64,000 bases of DNA. Origin: Magnetospirillum sp. (GTDB taxonomy: Bacteria > Pseudomonadota > Alphaproteobacteria > Rhodospirillales > Magnetospirillaceae). Every line of letters starts with the position of its first letter. Within the stretch, counting starts at the first letter, position 1. The notes under the pieces were generated by a model, which was given only the letters and a program-made list of their open reading frames with translations, had not been told where the DNA came from and searched no databases. A program made the position numbers and the translations under genes. Below, piece after piece: positions 52,087 to 61,431 of this stretch. The stretch spans positions 2,501-66,500 of the forward strand of contig JANQAI010000001.1 in the NCBI GenBank assembly GCA_024707145.1. Direction: 5' to 3'.

Positions 52087-53292
52087 CTTGTGGGTTCTCC
52101 TGGCGCGTTCTCGGCGACGAGGGGCTGCGCCTGTTCTTTCCGCTATCGGCGCTGCACGCCGCCTTGTGGCCGCTGCTGTGGACCGCGCTGAACGGCCTCG
52201 ATATGCCGGTGAACGGCCGGTTGCCGGCCTCGGCATGGCATGGCGGCGAGATGCTGCTGGGCACCTATGGCGCCGCCCTGATCGGCTTCATCACCACGGC
52301 GGTGCCCGAATGGACCGACACGCCGCGCCTGCGCGGGCGGCCGCTGTTCGTGCTGGCCGGCCTGTGGGGCATCGGCCGGCTGGCCGGTTTCATTGGCGGC
52401 GATGTTCTTGGTATGGCGGTGCTGGCTGATCTTCTGTGGTTGGCGGCACTGGTGGCCTATGTCGCCCGCTGCTGGTATCGCAAGCCGCAGGCCCGTCTGT
52501 TCGGCCCGCTGTTGTGGTTGTCCCTGCTGGCGTTGGCGGGAGGCGGGCTGCGCCTGGCCTTCGTGGCGGGGAATGAGGATATGGCGCACAAGGCCCTGCT
52601 GGTGACCGGCCTGCTGTTCGTCGGCCTGCTCGGCCTGGTGCTGGCGCGTATCGGCGTGCCGGTCACCAACATCGTGCTCGACCCCAGCCGCACTACCTCT
52701 CCCCTTCCGCCCCCACCCTGGCCGCATCAACCTGGCGCCGGGGCTGGTCCTGGTGGCGGTGTGCGGCGTCCTGGCCGGTTGGTCGGACGGGGTCACCGGT
52801 TACCTGCTGGTCGCTGCCGGCGCCGCGTTTCTCGACCGTATCTCCGATCTGCTCATTGGCCGCGAGACCTTCCGTACCGAAATCTTGGCGCTGGTGGGGG
52901 CCAGCCTGCTCAGCGGCGTGGGCCTGATCCTGGCCGGAATGGCACGACTGGGGGCGCCCTGGGACGGAATCACGGCCTTGCATCTGGCCTTCATGGGCGG
53001 CCTTGGACTCGGCGTGCTGGCGGTGTTCGCCATTGCCGGGCTGATGCATACGGGGCGTAGCTTGCCGGTGCCACGCTCTGTCTCGGTCGCGCTGGCGCTG
53101 ACGGTCGGTGCGGTCGGCTTGCGCACGCTGCCTGCCCTGGGCGTCATTCCCTGGCCGCCTGGACCACCCCATGCCCTGGCGGCGCTGCTGTGGTCGGCGA
53201 CCTTCCTGATTTGGCTCCGGGCCTATTGGCCTTACCTGTCGCGACCAAAACTGACGGAGGCGGAGCCAAATCGCATCGGGGATCAGAGGTGA
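52083..53292 (+). CDS. NnrS family membrane protein, one frame break
   Basis: About 12 membrane helices. NnrS is a haem- and copper-containing protein linked to nitric oxide stress. FFPLSALHAALWPLLWTAL, YGAALIGFITTAVPEWT and LGVLAVFAIAGLMHTGRS fit the family. An extra C in the run at 52701-52704 breaks the frame after NIVLDPSRTTS; correction gives PFRPHPGRINLAPGLVLVAV and 402 aa. It is coupled to the ABC ATPase. Confidence 0.85.
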
Positions 53293-53981
53293 CGGGCAAC
53301 CAGGGGGATGAGCAGGGCGCCGGCCGCGGCCATGAGCCCCATCCCCAGAACGGCGAAGACGGCGCATTTCTCGCTGATTTGCAGTGCCCGCATCACGCCC
53401 AGCGCATGACAGGTCAGCCCCAGGGAAAGGCCGGTTGCCTGTTCCGATCGGATGCCGAAGAGGCGCAGCAACGGCACGCCGAACAGCACGCCGGATAGGC
53501 CGGTGGCGAAGACGAAAAACACCACCAGCGAGGAGCTGACCTCCAGCGGCCCAGCCAGGGCCAGCGCCACCGGGGTGGTGACCGAGCGGGGCAGGGAGGC
53601 CAGCGCCAGTTCGCGGCCGCCGCCCTGCCATAGCATCAACGCGGCGAAGGCCGCGGCGCTGAAGACGATGGCGCAGGTCGGCAGCAAAGCCCAGGCCCAT
53701 GCCTTGCGGATCAGCGCCATGTGGCGATAGAGCGGAACGGCCAGCGCCACCGTCGCCGGGCCCAGCATCAATTGAATGGGCGACGCGTTCTTCAGATAGG
53801 AGAAGTAATCCTGCCCTACCGACAGCAGGTAGAGATTGACCACGATGATCGAAAAGATCACCGGATTGGCCAGGGCGTTGCCGCGCAGACAGCGTTGCAG
53901 CATCTCGCCGGCCAGGAAGGTGATGACGGTGACCATGATGGCCGTCAGCGGATGGTCGCGCAGGTGGAGAAAGGCTTGCAT
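53283..53981 (-). CDS. lrgB: LrgB family membrane protein
   Basis: A 232-aa, multi-pass membrane protein: HPLTAIMVTVITFLAGEMLQ, NPVIFSIIVVNLYLLSVGQD, LGPATVALAVPLYRH, and ISEKCAVFAVLGMGLMAAAG near the end. LrgA/LrgB (CidA/CidB) form holin-like or metabolite-export systems. The ATG overlaps the lrgA stop (TGATG), and the 3' end overlaps NnrS by ten bases on the other strand. Confidence 0.9.
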   Translation of the reverse strand: MQAFLHLRDHPLTAIMVTVITFLAGEMLQRCLRGNALANPVIFSIIVVNLYLLSVGQDYFSYLKNASPIQLMLGPATVALAVPLYRHMALIRKAWAWALLPTCAIVFSAAAFAALMLWQGGGRELALASLPRSVTTPVALALAGPLEVSSSLVVFFVFATGLSGVLFGVPLLRLFGIRSEQATGLSLGLTCHALGVMRALQISEKCAVFAVLGMGLMAAAGALLIPLVARHL

Positions 53982-54325
53982 CACGGCTGCTTCTCCCGCT
54001 GAGCCAGATAATACAGCCAGGCGGAGGCGATCAGCGCGCAGGATGTCCCGCCCACGATCGCCACCACCACGATGGCTCCCTCGCGAAGCAGCGTGTCCAT
54101 GTGCAGCGACACTCCCACAGCCGAGGGGACGAAGACCAGGCCGATCCGGCGCAGGATGGCCCCGGACACCTGCTCCACATCGGGGGCGATCCGGCCGCAC
54201 ACGCACATGACGGCCAGCATCAGCAGCATGCCCGCCAACGCGCCGGGGAAGTTGACGCCCAGCAGCGTGACCACCGCTTCCCCCGCCAGATTGAAGCAGA
54301 CCAGTTGGATCAGGCCCGCGATCAT
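53981..54325 (-). CDS. lrgA: LrgA/CidA family membrane protein
   Basis: A 114-aa, four-helix protein starting MIAGLIQLVCFNLAGEAVV, with NFPGALAGMLLMLAVMCVCG and GLVFVPSAVGVSLHMDTL, where P(I/G)xxxG and FVP motifs mark the family. It is translationally coupled to lrgB and, through ATGA, to the small gene upstream. Confidence 0.9.
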   Translation of the reverse strand: MIAGLIQLVCFNLAGEAVVTLLGVNFPGALAGMLLMLAVMCVCGRIAPDVEQVSGAILRRIGLVFVPSAVGVSLHMDTLLREGAIVVVAIVGGTSCALIASAWLYYLAQREKQP

Positions 54326-54462
54326 CGCTGCCAGGCGATGAGGTCGCCGGCGCAGAAGCCGATGATGGCCCAGAACACGGCAGCCAGCACGAACAGGGCG
54401 ACGCTGTCGTCCAGATATGCAGGCGTTCTGCCACGCGACAGGACGGCACATGCTGAGGTCAT
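54322..54462 (-). CDS. small membrane protein coupled to lrgA (46 aa)
   Basis: Begins MTSACAVLSRGRTPAYLDD and has one membrane helix (VALFVLAAVFWAIIGFCAG) with a short C-terminal DLIAWQR. It has a strong AAGGAG site eight bases before the ATG. Its stop overlaps the lrgA start as ATGA. No family was recognised; it may be a third, auxiliary part of the LrgAB unit. Confidence 0.6.
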   Translation of the reverse strand: MTSACAVLSRGRTPAYLDDSVALFVLAAVFWAIIGFCAGDLIAWQR

Positions 54463-54509
54463 CCCGCGAACTCCTTACTCGTATGTCATCACAATCAGAC
54501 AATATGCCG

Positions 54510-54527
54510 ATCAATGGTTCTATTGAT
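54510..54527. promoter_or_regulatory. inverted repeat between the lrg operon and hemA
   Basis: ATCAAT (54510-54515) and ATTGAT (54522-54527) form a perfect inverted repeat with six bases between, about 50 bases before the lrg operon start. The half-sites resemble Fnr/Dnr half-sites but in the outward order, so it is not a standard box. Confidence 0.3.
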
Positions 54528-54641
54528 GGATTGTATCTGTCACATGTTGGCATTGGCCCGCAAGCGGATAACGCTATTCGACGGCAATTTCTCCAAAAAT
54601 ATGTGAATTTCTGCGGCATGTAATAGTGTGTCTGCGATAGA

Positions 54642-54660
54642 CATACAATTCATACATACC
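54642..54660. promoter_or_regulatory. CATAC direct repeats before hemA
   Basis: CATACA at 54642-54647 and CATACATACC at 54651-54660 lie 34-52 bases before the hemA start. They match the half-sites of the ccoG/crp palindrome and are like the ATAC repeats bound by some MocR regulators (GabR uses ATACCA). Two MocR genes lie nearby. Confidence 0.4.
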
Positions 54661-54693
54661 GGCGGTGATGTCGCCGCCGGCGAGCGAGGCCTC

Positions 54694-55881
54694 ATGGATT
54701 AGATCGGATTTTCACCGCCTATATCGCCCAGCCTGAAGCTGGAGGGACGCTACCGCACCTTCGCCGATCTCGAACGTTGCGTGGGGCGTTTCCCCAAGGC
54801 TCTGTGGCGTGCGCCATCCGGCGAAATTGCCGAAGTGACCGTATGGTGCAGCAACGATTATCTGGCCATGGGCCAGCATCCCCTGGTGTTGGATGCCGCC
54901 CGTGGCGCCCTCGAGCGGTTTGGAACCGGGTCGGGCGGCACCCGCAACATCTTGGGCACCACCAACAGCCATGTGAACCTGGAGCAGGATTTGGCGCGGT
55001 TCCACCGCAAGGAAGCCGCCTTGCTGTTCAATTCCGGCTATGTGGCCAATCTCGGCGCGCTGTCCGTTCTGGGATCGCTCCTGCCCCGATGCGTGATCTT
55101 CTCGGACGAGGGCAATCACAATTCCATGATCGAGGGCATTCGGCGCTCTGGTGCCGACCGGTATATTTTCCGTCACAACGACGTACGGCACCTGGAGCAG
55201 ATGCTGGCCAGCGCCGACCGCGACGCGCCCAAGATCATCGCGTTCGAGAGCGTCTACAGCATGGATGGCGACATCGCGCCGATCGCCGAAATCTGCGATC
55301 TGGCCGAGCGCTACCAAGCCTTGACCTATCTCGACGAGGTCCACGCGGTGGGGTTGTATGGCCCGCACGGCGCCGGCGTGGCCGAGCAACTGGGCCTGAT
55401 GGACCGCATTTCGGTCATCCAGGGAACCCTGGGCAAGGCTTTCGCGGCGGTTGGGGGCTACATCGCCGGCTCGGCCGCCCTGGTGGACGCGGTGCGCAGT
55501 GCCTCGGCCGGCTTCATCTTCAGCACCTCGCTGCCGCCTTCGGCGATCGCCGCCGCCCAGGCCGCCATCAACCACCTGTCCGCCAGCGCGGCCGAGCGGG
55601 ACACCCTGTGGGCCCGGGTGGATGCGCTGAAGACGGGGTTGGCGGATGCGGGCATTCCCACCCTTCGGACGCCGGCTCACCTGGTGCCGGTGATGGTGCG
55701 TGACGCCTCGCGCTGCCGCCGCATCTGCGACGACCTGTTGCGCCAGCACGCCATCTACGTGCAGCCCATCAATTATCCCACCGTTGCCAAGGGAGCGGAA
55801 CGCCTGCGGCTGACCGTCACCCCCGCCCACAGCGAGGACGACATCCGCACCCTGGTCGGGGCTTTGAAATCCGTCTGGTAG
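54694..55881 (+). CDS. hemA: 5-aminolevulinate synthase, two compensating frame breaks near the start
   Basis: PLP enzyme condensing glycine and succinyl-CoA, first step of haem and other tetrapyrroles. [39 protein letters not shown], the cofactor region [13 protein letters not shown] and PLP Lys in [18 protein letters not shown] are clear. The first codons read correctly as [20 protein letters not shown] only if one base is added near 54700-54702 and an extra C at 54732-54733 (CAGCCTGAAG for CAGCTGAAG) is removed. That gives 395 aa, a normal HemA. A GTG at 54781 would lose conserved N-terminal residues. Confidence 0.9.
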
Positions 55882-55952
55882 AATGAGGGACGGGCCACGT
55901 TCCCCAGTCGGGGAGCGCGGCCCGTCCGCCCCAGAGCGTTTCCTCGGGAGGC

Positions 55953-57350
55953 TCAGACGACCGAAAGCGCCATGGTCGGAGGCTGATCCAGCAGGTCGGC
56001 CATTTGGGCCAGCACGCGGCGGGTTTCCGCCTCGTCCGAAAGCGCGCCCAGGCACAGGCGCACCGCCTCGGGGGCTACCGGTGTCACCGAAAAGGCATCG
56101 CTGGCGGCCACCAGCAGGCGCCGGGCCCTCAGCTGCCCGGCGAATTCCGCCCGCGACCAGTCCTCGGGCAGATGGAGCCACAGATGGAACGCTTCGGGGG
56201 CGCCCACATACGACCCTGCGGGCAGGACTTCCGCGGCGACGCGCTGCCGCCGCTTCGCTTCGTTGCGGATGCCCGCCAGGACATCCGTGGCAACGCCGGA
56301 GCCGATCCAGCGGGTGGCGACGGCCGCCCCGATGGGGGATGCCGCCATCATGGTGGCACGTACGGCGCCAACCATGCGCATGGCTTGCCGCCGATCCGGG
56401 GCCACCAGGAAGGCGACGCGCAGGGCCGGGGAAAGGCACTTCGCCAGCCCGGCGACGTGATAGACCACATCGGGGCCGATGGCGGCCAGCGGCGGCGGAC
56501 CGTCTTCGGGCAACATGCCGTAGGCGTCGTCTTCGATGATGACGACGCCGTGCTGGCGCGCGATCTCTACGATCTCAACCCGGCGTTCCGCCGTCAGCGT
56601 CGCAGTCGTGGGGTTGTGCAGGGTCGGATTGCAATACAGCGCCTTGGGGGCGTGCCGTTCGCAGGCCGACCGGAATGCGTCGGGCAGCAGGCCGTGCGCG
56701 TCCATGGCCACCCCGGCCAACTGCACGCCGAGGTGAGCCGCCAGCGACTTCATGCCGGGATAGGTGAGTTCCTCGGTCACGACCGTATCGCCGGGATGGA
56801 CCAGCGAGGTCAGCAGCGCAAGCAAGCCCCCCTGGGCGCCGGGACAGACGATCAGTCGATCCTGGGAGAGGTTGGGAATGCGCCCGGCCAGCCACCGCAC
56901 GCCGGCCGCGCGGTCTTCCTCGGACCCGGCATTGTCGCCATAGCCCAGCAATTGGTGGTCGGAAAAGCTCTGCGCCACATCGGCCATTTCCTGGCGCATC
57001 CGTGCCAGCAGTTGCGGATCGTCCGGCAAGGGGGGCGCGTTCATGGCCATGTCAATGAAGGCGGAGGGCGACGCTTCGGCCCTCGGGCGGGGAGACTTGC
57101 GGGCCTGCACGAAGGTGCCCTGTCCGACCTTGCCGACCACCAGCCCGCGCCGCTGCGCCTCGCCGTAGGCGCGCGAAACGGTCGTGAAGTCCAGCCCCAA
57201 CACCTCGGCCAGGGTCCTGAGGGGAGGCAGTTTGGCGCCCGGCGGCAGGACGCCGTCCCGGATGTCGTCGGCGATGGCGTCGGCGATGGCCTGATAGACG
57301 GGTTTGCCCCCTTTTTCCAGCTTGGGCATCCATCCGCTGTCCGCGTCCAT
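55953..57350 (-). CDS. MocR-family regulator (GntR HTH plus aminotransferase-like domain)
   Basis: About 465 aa. An N-terminal GntR winged helix (AIADAIADDIRDGVLPPGAK, LDFTTVSRAYGEAQRRGLV) is followed by a fold-type-I aminotransferase domain with LIVCPGAQGGLLALL, IIEDDAYG and the PLP Lys candidate in VAGLAKCLSPALRVAF. Such proteins sense PLP or amino compounds. It is the last gene of the ccoG-cysI-DUF934 run and converges with hemA. An ATG at 57362 would add four residues. Confidence 0.88.
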   Translation of the reverse strand: MDADSGWMPKLEKGGKPVYQAIADAIADDIRDGVLPPGAKLPPLRTLAEVLGLDFTTVSRAYGEAQRRGLVVGKVGQGTFVQARKSPRPRAEASPSAFIDMAMNAPPLPDDPQLLARMRQEMADVAQSFSDHQLLGYGDNAGSEEDRAAGVRWLAGRIPNLSQDRLIVCPGAQGGLLALLTSLVHPGDTVVTEELTYPGMKSLAAHLGVQLAGVAMDAHGLLPDAFRSACERHAPKALYCNPTLHNPTTATLTAERRVEIVEIARQHGVVIIEDDAYGMLPEDGPPPLAAIGPDVVYHVAGLAKCLSPALRVAFLVAPDRRQAMRMVGAVRATMMAASPIGAAVATRWIGSGVATDVLAGIRNEAKRRQRVAAEVLPAGSYVGAPEAFHLWLHLPEDWSRAEFAGQLRARRLLVAASDAFSVTPVAPEAVRLCLGALSDEAETRRVLAQMADLLDQPPTMALSVV

Positions 57351-57423
57351 CACACCTCGCATGATCGCTCCATCATAAACCCGTCAAGTATGGCAGCACA
57401 GTTGTCCCTGCCGCAAGCCAGGC

Positions 57424-57912
57424 TCAGCGGATGCCCGGCCACAGACGCCGGAGCATGGGAACGGCCGCCGGTCGCGCCGGCTCGGCCAGCGCCTGTTCGG
57501 CGTCCGCCCAGTGTGCCCGCCGCTCGGGGGGACGGCGATGGACGAGAACCCGCAGCGTTGCAACAACGACAATTGATCGGGCAACAAGTTGCCCTGCGCC
57601 CTGATCTCGCCGGTGAAGCCATAGCGCTCGCGCAGGGTACGGGCCAGGGTGAACCCCCGCCCGTCGCGGAAGCGGGGAAAGTCGATCACCACCAGGTCCA
57701 GCCAGTGCAGATCCCCCCTCCAGCATCTCCGCCGGCCGCGCGCCATCCACCACAACGCCAACGGGCAGGCCGCACGCGGCCAAGCGGGGCTTGCCCGACG
57801 TCAAGCCGTCGAGATCGACGATGATCGGTTTGTCCAGCACGGGCGGCAGCGGCTCGCCGATGACGACGGTCCAGGTGTCGCTGCCGGTGCCTCCAGCTTC
57901 AATCAGCAGCAT
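57424..57912 (-). CDS. DUF934 family protein, two frame breaks
   Basis: The usual small partner of CysI-type reductases in alphaproteobacteria, role unknown. It begins MLLIEAGGTGSDTW; the core LDLVVIDFPRFRDGRGFTLA and GEIRAQGNLLPDQLSLLQRC is diagnostic. Breaks in six-base runs at 57713-57718 (one extra) and 57526-57531 (one missing) cancel to 162 aa. Its first 14 bases overlap the end of cysI. Confidence 0.85.
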   Translation of the reverse strand: MLLIEAGGTGSDTWTVVIGEPLPPVLDKPIIVDLDGLTSGKPRLAACGLPVGVVVDGARPAEMLEGGSALAGPGGDRLSPLPRRAGVHPGPYPARALWLHRRDQGAGQLVARSIVVVATLRVLVHRRPPERRAHWADAEQALAEPARPAAVPMLRRLWPGIR

Positions 57913-59872
57913 AGACGGCCTCCTTGAACGGCCTGATGCCGATACGGCGGAAGGTTTCGATGAAGGTTTCGCCGCCCATTCGGTGTTTCGTGAACGTTGC
58001 CATGACGGTCTCAACCGCGTCGGCCACCTGGTCGAAGGGAACCGCCGCGCCCAGGATCTCGCCGATGGCGGCGGTCTCGCCGGCGCTGCCGCCCAGGGTG
58101 ATCTGGTAGAATTCCTGTCCCTTCTTGTCGACGCCCAGCAGGCCGATATTGGCCACATGGTGATGGGCGCAGGCATTGATGCAGCCCGAGACGTTGAGGG
58201 TCAGCGGGCCGAAATCCTCCTGGACCGGGCCCGACCCGAAACGGGCCGCCAATTGCTGGGTGGCGGGAATGGAGCGGCAATTAGCCAGGCTGCAATAGTC
58301 CATGCCCGGGCACGACACCATATCGCCGATCAGCCCGATATTGGCGGTCGCCAGCTCCCAGGAAGCCAGTTCGCGCCAAAGGACCAGCAAATCGTGTTGC
58401 CGCACATGCGGAAGCACCAGGTTCTGCTCGTGTGTGACCCTGATTTCGCCGAAGGAATAGAAATCGGCCAGCGCCGCCAAGGCATCCATCTGGTCGGCGC
58501 GCAGGTCGCCGGGAATTCCTCCCGGCGGCTTCAGCGAAACCACCACCGAACAATAGCCGGTTTCGCGATGGGGGTGGGCGTTGCGCTTCAGCCAGCGGGC
58601 AAAGCCGGGAATTCCGGCCGCCAGGCTGGCAAGGGCCGCCGACTGCTCGTCCTGGCGCTCGAAATTGGGCTGAGGAAAGCGTTCGCGGATGGCCTGAATG
58701 ATTTCGGCCGGCAATCGGTAAATGTCGCGTGGAAGCCGCGCAAATTCTTCCTCGACCTGGCGGGCGAAGGTTTCGATGCCGAGGTCCTGGACAAGGATCT
58801 TCAAGCGTGCCTTGTACAGATTGTCACGCCGCCCGTGGGCGTTATAGACGCGAAGGATGGCCTCCAGATAGGCGATCAGGTCTTCCTCCGCCAGCCACTC
58901 GCGCAGGCGTTTGCCGATGATCGGCGTGCGCCCCAGGCCGCCGCCGACCCACACCTCCAGCCCGAGCGACCCGCCCTCCGTCGCCTTGACCAGCAAACCG
59001 ATGTCGTGCACGCGGATGGCGGCGCGATCCTGCCGCCCGCCGCTCACCGCGATCTTGAACTTGCGGGGCAGGAACGAGAATTCTGGGTGGTCCAGCGACC
59101 ATTGACGCAGGATTTCCGCATAGACGCGCGGGTCGGCCACTTCGTCCACTGTCGCCCCGGCGAACTGGTCGGTGGTGACGTTGCGGATGCAATTGCCGCT
59201 GGTCTGGATGGCGTGCATGTTCACATCCGCCAATTCCGCCAGCGCGTCCGGCGCCTGCTCCAGCTTGATCCAGTTGAACTGCAGGTTCTGGCGGGTAGTG
59301 AAATGGCCGTAGCCACGGTCGTACATCCGTGCCACCCGGGCGAGGCGGCGCATTTGCGTCGAGGTCATCACCCCGTAGGGGATGGCCGCGCGCAGCATGT
59401 AGGCGTGGTTCTGCAGGTAAAGGCCGTTCATCAGGCGCAAGGTGCGGAACTCGTCCTCGCTCAAATCGCCGGCCAGGCGGCGCTGTACCTGCTGGCGGAA
59501 CTGGCGGACCCGGTCCTGGATGAACTGGCGATCCATGTCGTCGTAGCGATAGGCGCCGGCCCAGGGTGGCTGGGTGTTGCCGGCCGCCGGTGTTTGGAAC
59601 TCGGGCCCGTGCGCCGGCAAGGCGACGGTCGGTCCCTGGGCGCGGATCCGTTCCCGCAACGAGCGCTCACCATCCAGGTTTACCGCGTAGGCGCCGATGA
59701 CATGCAGAACGTCGCGGCTCGCTTGGTCCAGGGCCGCATCCTTCTGCGGCCCCGGCAGGCGGGCGGCCCGATCGATGTCTTGTTCCCAGGCGCCGTCGCG
59801 ACCCAGATAGACGACGGCGCCGTCACTCAGCCGACTGGCCGTGACCAACCAGGTGGTCGCGCTGCCGGTCAC
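57899..59872 (-). CDS. cysI: DUF2849-CysI fusion, siroheme nitrite/sulfite reductase
   Basis: 657 aa from a GTG with GGGGAG six bases upstream. Residues ~1-85 are a DUF2849 domain (TWLVTASRLSDGAVVYLG, DVLHVIGAYAVNLDGE), joined by a ~30-residue linker to a ferredoxin/NADPH-type siroheme reductase: YRYDDMDRQFIQDRVRQF, GHFTTRQNLQFNWIKLE, and the siroheme/4Fe-4S cysteines in MVSCPGMDYCSLANCRS (near 520) and SGCINACAHHHVANIGLLG (near 562). These two are normally separate neighbours. The start overlaps the ccoG stop (GTGA). Confidence 0.9.
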   Translation of the reverse strand: MTGSATTWLVTASRLSDGAVVYLGRDGAWEQDIDRAARLPGPQKDAALDQASRDVLHVIGAYAVNLDGERSLRERIRAQGPTVALPAHGPEFQTPAAGNTQPPWAGAYRYDDMDRQFIQDRVRQFRQQVQRRLAGDLSEDEFRTLRLMNGLYLQNHAYMLRAAIPYGVMTSTQMRRLARVARMYDRGYGHFTTRQNLQFNWIKLEQAPDALAELADVNMHAIQTSGNCIRNVTTDQFAGATVDEVADPRVYAEILRQWSLDHPEFSFLPRKFKIAVSGGRQDRAAIRVHDIGLLVKATEGGSLGLEVWVGGGLGRTPIIGKRLREWLAEEDLIAYLEAILRVYNAHGRRDNLYKARLKILVQDLGIETFARQVEEEFARLPRDIYRLPAEIIQAIRERFPQPNFERQDEQSAALASLAAGIPGFARWLKRNAHPHRETGYCSVVVSLKPPGGIPGDLRADQMDALAALADFYSFGEIRVTHEQNLVLPHVRQHDLLVLWRELASWELATANIGLIGDMVSCPGMDYCSLANCRSIPATQQLAARFGSGPVQEDFGPLTLNVSGCINACAHHHVANIGLLGVDKKGQEFYQITLGGSAGETAAIGEILGAAVPFDQVADAVETVMATFTKHRMGGETFIETFRRIGIRPFKEAVYAAD

Positions 59873-61362
59873 TGTTCGCTCCCCGAGATGAACGTTGTGG
59901 AGCGCGTCGATTCCTGCCCGGTGGCGAGGTCGATCAGGCGGAACTCGACCGGGATGACGTCGCCCGCCGTCTGGCCGGCCGGACGGCGCACCGAGACGCG
60001 GTAGAGGGTGACGTCGTCGGGGGCGGCGACCAGCGTCCGTCCGTCGTTGGACCGGCCGAGGTCCTGCACCTCCACCTGCCCGTCGGCAAGGCCGTCGACA
60101 GCCAGGCGCAGGTGCCGCACCGCGCGCTCGCGGTTGATGATCTTCAAGGTGTAGTCGTTGCGGATCGACCCGTCCGACAGCATGACGGAAACCGGCGAGC
60201 GGTCGTGCAGCACGTTCATGTCGAGCAGCTTGCGTTGGCCGCCGGCCACGGCCATGCCGGCCAACGTCACCAAGATGATGGCGCCATAGACGATCAGGCG
60301 CGGGCGGCGATGCCACGGGCGCTTGGGCGTCGCGGTCTCGGCGGCGGTGTGGGCGAACGGGCGCCAGCCCACCAGGTTCTGCGGCAGGCCAAAGCGCGGC
60401 ATGACCGAGTCGCAGGCATCGGCGCACAGGCCGCAGCCAATGCACTCCATCTGGATGCCGTCGCGGATGTCGATGCCGACCGGGCAGACCTGGACGCACA
60501 TCCGGCAGTCCACGCAATGCCCACGTCCCTCGAAGCTCTGTCCCACGCGGGCATGGGCCCGGCCTTCACCGCGCCGCTCGTCATAGGAAACCACCACGGA
60601 ATCCTGGTCCAGCATGGCGCCCTGGAAGCGCGGCCACGGGCACATGTAGATGCACATCTGCTCGCGCGCCCATCCCGCCATCATGTAGGTCATGAAGCCG
60701 AAGAACGCGACGAAGCCATAGAGGACGATACCGGCTTCGCCGGTGAGCAGGCCCTTGGCCGAGGTCGGTGCGTCGTTGAAGAAGAACAGGAACGATGCGC
60801 TGGTGAACAGGGAAACGGCGAGCCACGCGCCGTGCTTCACCACCTTCTTGGCGATCTTGCCCGCCGACCAGGGCGCCCTGTCCAGCTTCAGCCGGGCGTT
60901 GCGATCGCCTTCGACCATGTCTTCGATCCAGACGAAGATGTCGGTCCAAACCGTCTGTGGGCAGGCGAAGCCGCACCAGACACGGCCATACAGCGCCGTC
61001 ACCAGGAACAGCCCGATGGACGCGATCACCAGGATGCCGGTGAGGAAGTAGAATTCCTGTGGCCAGATCTCGGTATTGAAGAAGTGCGCCCGCATGGCGA
61101 CGAAATCGAACAGCACCGCCTGGTCGGGATGGCCCGCGCCGCGATCCCAGCGCAGCCAGGGAACCAAGGCCACGATCAGGATGGAGATCCAGGCGATGGC
61201 CGTCTTGGCGGTCCGGTTCGCGCCCTTCACCTTACGCGGATGAATCCTCTGGGAAGCCGCATACAAGCTGCTCTCGCTGCTCGTCGTTGGTTTGATCGAA
61301 TGTGGGGCTTGATCGGTCACGGGGCACCTCGACGCAGGAAGGGCATGTCCATTCATGTCCAT
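59869..61362 (-). CDS. ccoG: CcoG/RdxA-type membrane ferredoxin
   Basis: 497 aa with several membrane helices and a polyferredoxin. It has SILIVALVPWLRWDRGAG, TALYGRVWCGFACPQTVWTD, CIYMCPWPRFQGAML, and cluster motifs CVDCRMCVQVCPVGI and CIGCGLCADACDSVM. CcoG reduces copper for cbb3 oxidase assembly, but no ccoNOPQ is adjacent. Here it is the first gene of an operon with a siroheme reductase, so it may serve as its membrane electron donor. The start lacks a clear ribosome site. Confidence 0.88.
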   Translation of the reverse strand: MDMNGHALPASRCPVTDQAPHSIKPTTSSESSLYAASQRIHPRKVKGANRTAKTAIAWISILIVALVPWLRWDRGAGHPDQAVLFDFVAMRAHFFNTEIWPQEFYFLTGILVIASIGLFLVTALYGRVWCGFACPQTVWTDIFVWIEDMVEGDRNARLKLDRAPWSAGKIAKKVVKHGAWLAVSLFTSASFLFFFNDAPTSAKGLLTGEAGIVLYGFVAFFGFMTYMMAGWAREQMCIYMCPWPRFQGAMLDQDSVVVSYDERRGEGRAHARVGQSFEGRGHCVDCRMCVQVCPVGIDIRDGIQMECIGCGLCADACDSVMPRFGLPQNLVGWRPFAHTAAETATPKRPWHRRPRLIVYGAIILVTLAGMAVAGGQRKLLDMNVLHDRSPVSVMLSDGSIRNDYTLKIINRERAVRHLRLAVDGLADGQVEVQDLGRSNDGRTLVAAPDDVTLYRVSVRRPAGQTAGDVIPVEFRLIDLATGQESTRSTTFISGSEQ

Positions 61363-61389
61363 GGATCTGCGGCATCATTAGTGCGCATT

Positions 61390-61431
61390 GTATGGCATGG
61401 CAAGAAAATTGTATGATTAAATGTACATACA
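61390..61431. promoter_or_regulatory. GTATG/CATAC operator-like array between ccoG and the Crp-type gene
   Basis: TGTATG (61410-61415) and CATACA (61426-61431) form a perfect 6-bp palindrome with ten bases between. A further GTATG lies at 61390-61394, 21 bases (two helical turns) earlier. The stretch is AT-rich and sits between the divergent ccoG and crp-type genes, so it could control both. Related boxes occur before hemA and before the first MocR gene (57388). Confidence 0.5.

Noticed and set aside
54510-54527. A classical Fnr box before hemA or lrgA
   Set aside because: The half-sites are in the outward order (ATCAA then TTGAT), opposite to the Fnr consensus, so it is kept only as an unexplained palindrome.
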